DNA of 6,228 bases from positions 1 through 6,228 of the forward strand of contig JAXHSV010000187.1 of the NCBI GenBank assembly GCA_034190305.1. Reading direction: 5' to 3'. The notes below the pieces were generated by a model. That model worked only from the letters and a program-made list of their open reading frames with translations, was not told the origin of the DNA and did no database searches. Origin of the DNA: JAUWNJ01 sp034190305. Its GTDB lineage: Bacteria > Planctomycetota > Phycisphaerae > SM23-33. Of this stretch, positions 4,039 through 6,228 are shown in pieces (position 1 is the stretch's first letter; the number at the start of each line of letters is the position of its first letter). A program made the translations under genes and the position numbers.

Positions 4039-5877
4039 ATGCCTGCAATAAGCATATTATCAGCGCATCTGGTCAATAAGATTTCCGCCGGCGAGGTCAT
4101 CGAACGACCGGCCAGTGTGGTCAAGGAACTGGTCGAAAACGCCATCGACGCAGGGGCGTCATCCATAGACATAACCGTCGAGGACGGAGGAAGGCGGATG
4201 ATCTCCGTCAGTGACAACGGTTCCGGCATGGGCGCCGACGACCTGGCGATGACCTTTCTACCACACTCCACCAGTAAGATTACCGAAGAGGCGGACCTGT
4301 TCAACATTCGCACGATGGGTTTTCGAGGGGAGGCGCTGGCGTCAATATCGGCTGTGGCGCACGTCCACGCCGTTACCCGTCTGCGAGACTCGCAGGATAA
4401 TGCCGGATGGGAGATTCGCGCAGAAGGTGAAACCATCAGCCCGGTCCGCCCTGCGACGGCATCGAGCAGTGGAACCACAATTACAGTGCGCGACCTGTTC
4501 TTCAACACTCCGGGCCGACGGAAATTCATGCGAACAGCCAATACGGAGTTCGGGCACATCGTTGTGCAGTTGACCCGCCTGGCATTACCGAACTGCAACG
4601 TTGCCTTCAGCCTGACGCATAACGGAAGAGTTGTGCACAGCCTCGCCGAGAACCAACCGCTTCGCAGCAGAATCGCCGAACTGCTCGGCGCCGAACTGGC
4701 CCAATCCCTTATAGAACTAAACAGCAGGGAAAACACGGCAAAGATCACCGGCCTGATCGCCCCGCCGCATCAGGCCCGGACCTCGACCAGATGGCAGTAT
4801 TTCTTCGTCAACGGGCGATACGTCCGCGACCGCCTCCTTGCACACGCATTGCGAGAGGCGTATCGCGGCATGATCGAACCGTCCAGGTCGCCGGCAGCCA
4901 TAATCTTCATGGAAGTGGACACGTCCGAAATCGATGTCAACGTCCACCCGACGAAGATCGAGGTTCGCTTCCGCAACGGACAGTTCGTTCATTCACAACT
5001 TCTGGCGGCATTGCGGGAAACTCTCAATAAGGCGGACATCACCCCGCCTGTCGATATAGTCCCAGCCGACCGTCCCGACGACGGACGACGCGAGTCGCTC
5101 AAGCAGGCAATGGCAGAGTTTTTCAAATCAGGCCCGGAGGCGGCGAACCATCGCGGTCCTGTTTTCGAGCCGGCGCGGGCGGGTCAATACGCCCCCGCCG
5201 ACTTCCGCCAAACACCCACAACCTCGCAGGAATATGCAGGAGCACCGCAGCACCGGCAGACAGCCACTCAAGTCGAACAAACCTTTCGTCCCACGGGTCG
5301 GTCAACGCGCCGCGCATTGCAGATACACAATGCCTATATTGTAACGGCTACAAACGACGGGTTGGCAATCATCGACCAGCACGCACTGCACGAAAGAATC
5401 ATATTTGACGAACTAAAGAATCGCCTCCCGGAAGGCAAACTGGCGTCGCAGCGATTGCTCATTCCCGAAACCGTCGAGGTCGGTCAGGCGGATAAAACCG
5501 TTCTGTCCGAACGAGCCGATATGCTTGAGCGTTTCGGTCTGGATATCAGCGAGTTCGGCCCGGGCAGCGTAGCGGTCCACGCCCTGCCAAGCCTGCTTGT
5601 CGAAAGGCATGTCTCCCCCGTCGAGTTCGTGCGGGACCTGATAGAAACGCTGGCGGAACATCACTCGGCAAGCGGCGATGAACTGCTGGATCGCATCCTG
5701 GCGACGATGGCATGCAAGGCTGCTGTAAAGGCCGGCGAAAGCCTCACGGACGATGAGATAGACTCGCTCCTCGCCAGACGGGAAGAGGCGGAAAAAATTG
5801 CTTCGTGCCCCCATGGCCGGCCTACAACGCTGAAACTGACACTGGCGGAACTGGAAAAACAGTTTAAACGAATATGA
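4039..5877 (+). CDS. mutL: DNA mismatch repair protein MutL (endonuclease type)
   Basis: A 612-residue GHKL ATPase that couples MutS mismatch recognition to strand nicking and excision. N-terminal ATPase motifs: KELVENAIDAG (29-39, general base E30, Mg ligand N34), DNGSGM (59-64), HSTSK (76-80), GFRGEAL (94-100), the GTTITVRDLFFNTPGRRKF block (145-163), FFVNGR (255-260) and DVNVHPTK (299-306, ATP-contacting K306). A polar linker of about 90 residues follows. The C-terminal domain has DQHALHE (446-452), the clamp-binding-like QRLLIP (471-476), ACK (558-560), CPHGRP (590-595) and FKR (609-611). This is the metal-dependent nickase set found in MutH-less bacteria such as Bacillus. In DQHA-X2-E-X4-E the last Glu is Asp (D457). 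I start at the ATG giving MPAISILSAHLVNKISAGE, the canonical MutL N-terminus; GGAG lies 11 nt upstream. An in-frame ATG at 3964 would add 25 atypical residues. Confidence 0.97.
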   Translation: MPAISILSAHLVNKISAGEVIERPASVVKELVENAIDAGASSIDITVEDGGRRMISVSDNGSGMGADDLAMTFLPHSTSKITEEADLFNIRTMGFRGEALASISAVAHVHAVTRLRDSQDNAGWEIRAEGETISPVRPATASSSGTTITVRDLFFNTPGRRKFMRTANTEFGHIVVQLTRLALPNCNVAFSLTHNGRVVHSLAENQPLRSRIAELLGAELAQSLIELNSRENTAKITGLIAPPHQARTSTRWQYFFVNGRYVRDRLLAHALREAYRGMIEPSRSPAAIIFMEVDTSEIDVNVHPTKIEVRFRNGQFVHSQLLAALRETLNKADITPPVDIVPADRPDDGRRESLKQAMAEFFKSGPEAANHRGPVFEPARAGQYAPADFRQTPTTSQEYAGAPQHRQTATQVEQTFRPTGRSTRRALQIHNAYIVTATNDGLAIIDQHALHERIIFDELKNRLPEGKLASQRLLIPETVEVGQADKTVLSERADMLERFGLDISEFGPGSVAVHALPSLLVERHVSPVEFVRDLIETLAEHHSASGDELLDRILATMACKAAVKAGESLTDDEIDSLLARREEAEKIASCPHGRPTTLKLTLAELEKQFKRI

Positions 5878-5907
5878 ACAAGCCGCCTCCGACAACAAAG
5901 GTAGATA

Positions 5908-5935
5908 TTGCAGACCGAGGCTTTGGCGTTATACA
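5908..5935 (+). promoter_or_regulatory. Possible promoter of the downstream lipoprotein gene
   Basis: TTGCAG (5908-5913) and TATACA (5930-5935) are separated by 16 bp in the 102-nt gap after mutL. The -10 match is 4 of 6 and the -35 match only 3 of 6. A start near 5942 would give a leader of about 38 nt. No hairpin with a T-run that would end mutL transcription is visible in this gap, so read-through from mutL is equally possible. Confidence 0.3.
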
Positions 5936-5979
5936 CTGTTGCGGGAAAATTGGCTGAATTGATATGAAAGGAACCGATC

Positions 5980-6228
5980 ATGAAACGCTCGATACCGGCT
6001 TTCTGTTGTGCGTTCGTCGCCTGCGCCGTTCTTGCCGGATGCACCATCGACCAGAATGCGCGAATGCTGCTCGAACAGAACACCACCCACGGAAAAATAA
6101 ATGAACTGGTCGTCGGTTCGTCGGAACAATTGGTGAAAAACGGGAATATCTCCGCCGCCCGACTGTACACCATGCCCGACGGAGTCAAGATCGACTCGTG
6201 GATTTACAAGGCCGAGGAGAAAACCGCC
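5980..6228 (+). CDS. Lipoprotein precursor, probable alpha/beta-hydrolase N-terminus (cut by window edge)
   Basis: The first 83 codons are visible and the frame is open to the window end. The start is supported by AAAGGA (5967-5972) 7 nt before the ATG. Residues 1-20 form a lipoprotein signal peptide: two basic residues (K2, R3), a hydrophobic Ala/Cys-rich core and the lipobox LAGC with lipidated C21. Thr at +2 would suggest outer-membrane sorting if proteobacterial rules apply. The mature part begins with a polar helix (NARMLLEQN), and ends YTMPDGVKIDSWIYKAEEK (63-81). That pattern, an aromatic-x-x-x-DG-hydrophobic-x-hydrophobic-x-x-W stretch and then the start of a strand, resembles the first beta hairpin of alpha/beta hydrolases of the serine-esterase/peptidase type. 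The catalytic part lies beyond the window, so the enzyme call is weak; the lipoprotein call is strong. Confidence 0.8.
   Translation, partial: MKRSIPAFCCAFVACAVLAGCTIDQNARMLLEQNTTHGKINELVVGSSEQLVKNGNISAARLYTMPDGVKIDSWIYKAEEKTA

Noticed and set aside
3894..4748. Long open frame (284 codons) on the minus strand opposite the mutL N-terminus
   Set aside because: It lies antisense to an unmistakable MutL ATPase domain, has a Ser/Arg-rich composition typical of reverse-frame shadows, and no recognisable domain.
1..6228. CRISPR array, tRNA, rRNA, transposase or defence/secondary-metabolite system
   Set aside because: I saw no regularly spaced direct repeats, no tRNA- or rRNA-like stretches and no transposase or effector motifs. 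The protein-coding content is housekeeping and envelope genes.

Overview
The window looks like an ordinary chromosomal segment of a GC-moderate (by eye high-50s % GC) free-living bacterium. Three things hint at Planctomycetota, perhaps a Phycisphaerae-like lineage: an archaeal-type cofactor-independent phosphoglycerate mutase (ApgM), a large GT-C-like membrane protein with a soluble tail ending in a TPR, and many long GC-rich palindromes both between and inside genes. No rRNA or other phylogenetic marker is present, so this placement is an inference of modest confidence. No plasmid, phage, CRISPR or transposase gene is visible.

Layout. The left two thirds lie on the minus strand. Read in transcription order they are: a 747-residue polytopic membrane protein (3872 to 1629); a 226-nt gap holding a long imperfect inverted repeat, a good sigma-70-type promoter and a perfect palindrome; apgM (1402 to 185); a 100-nt gap; and the first 28 codons of a WrbA-type flavodoxin quinone reductase (84 to 1, cut by the window edge). 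The right third lies on the plus strand: mutL (4039 to 5877), then a lipoprotein precursor (from 5980, cut by the right edge) that probably carries an alpha/beta-hydrolase domain. The membrane-protein gene and mutL diverge from a shared 166-bp region holding a GAAC-N4-GTTC palindrome just upstream of a TACAAT -10-like box. No gene-free stretch exceeds 300 bases.

How the genes relate. ApgM is a central glycolysis/gluconeogenesis enzyme, and WrbA is a redox/quinone enzyme that could be co-transcribed with it. MutL is a mismatch-repair protein of the endonuclease-bearing type, as in bacteria that lack MutH. The membrane protein and lipoprotein are envelope proteins. The genes do not form one obvious pathway.

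I do not see a new defence or biosynthetic system. The most unusual signal is palindromic DNA. The membrane-protein gene contains an 84-bp composite element (two 10-bp-stem hairpins enclosed by 9-bp terminal inverted repeats) that is exactly 28 codons long and read through in frame. It also contains a separate perfect 28-bp palindrome. Both fall in predicted cytoplasmic loops between transmembrane helices. Two more palindromic structures sit in the next intergenic region. Together they suggest a genome colonised by small non-autonomous palindromic repeats, some tolerated inside coding sequence.
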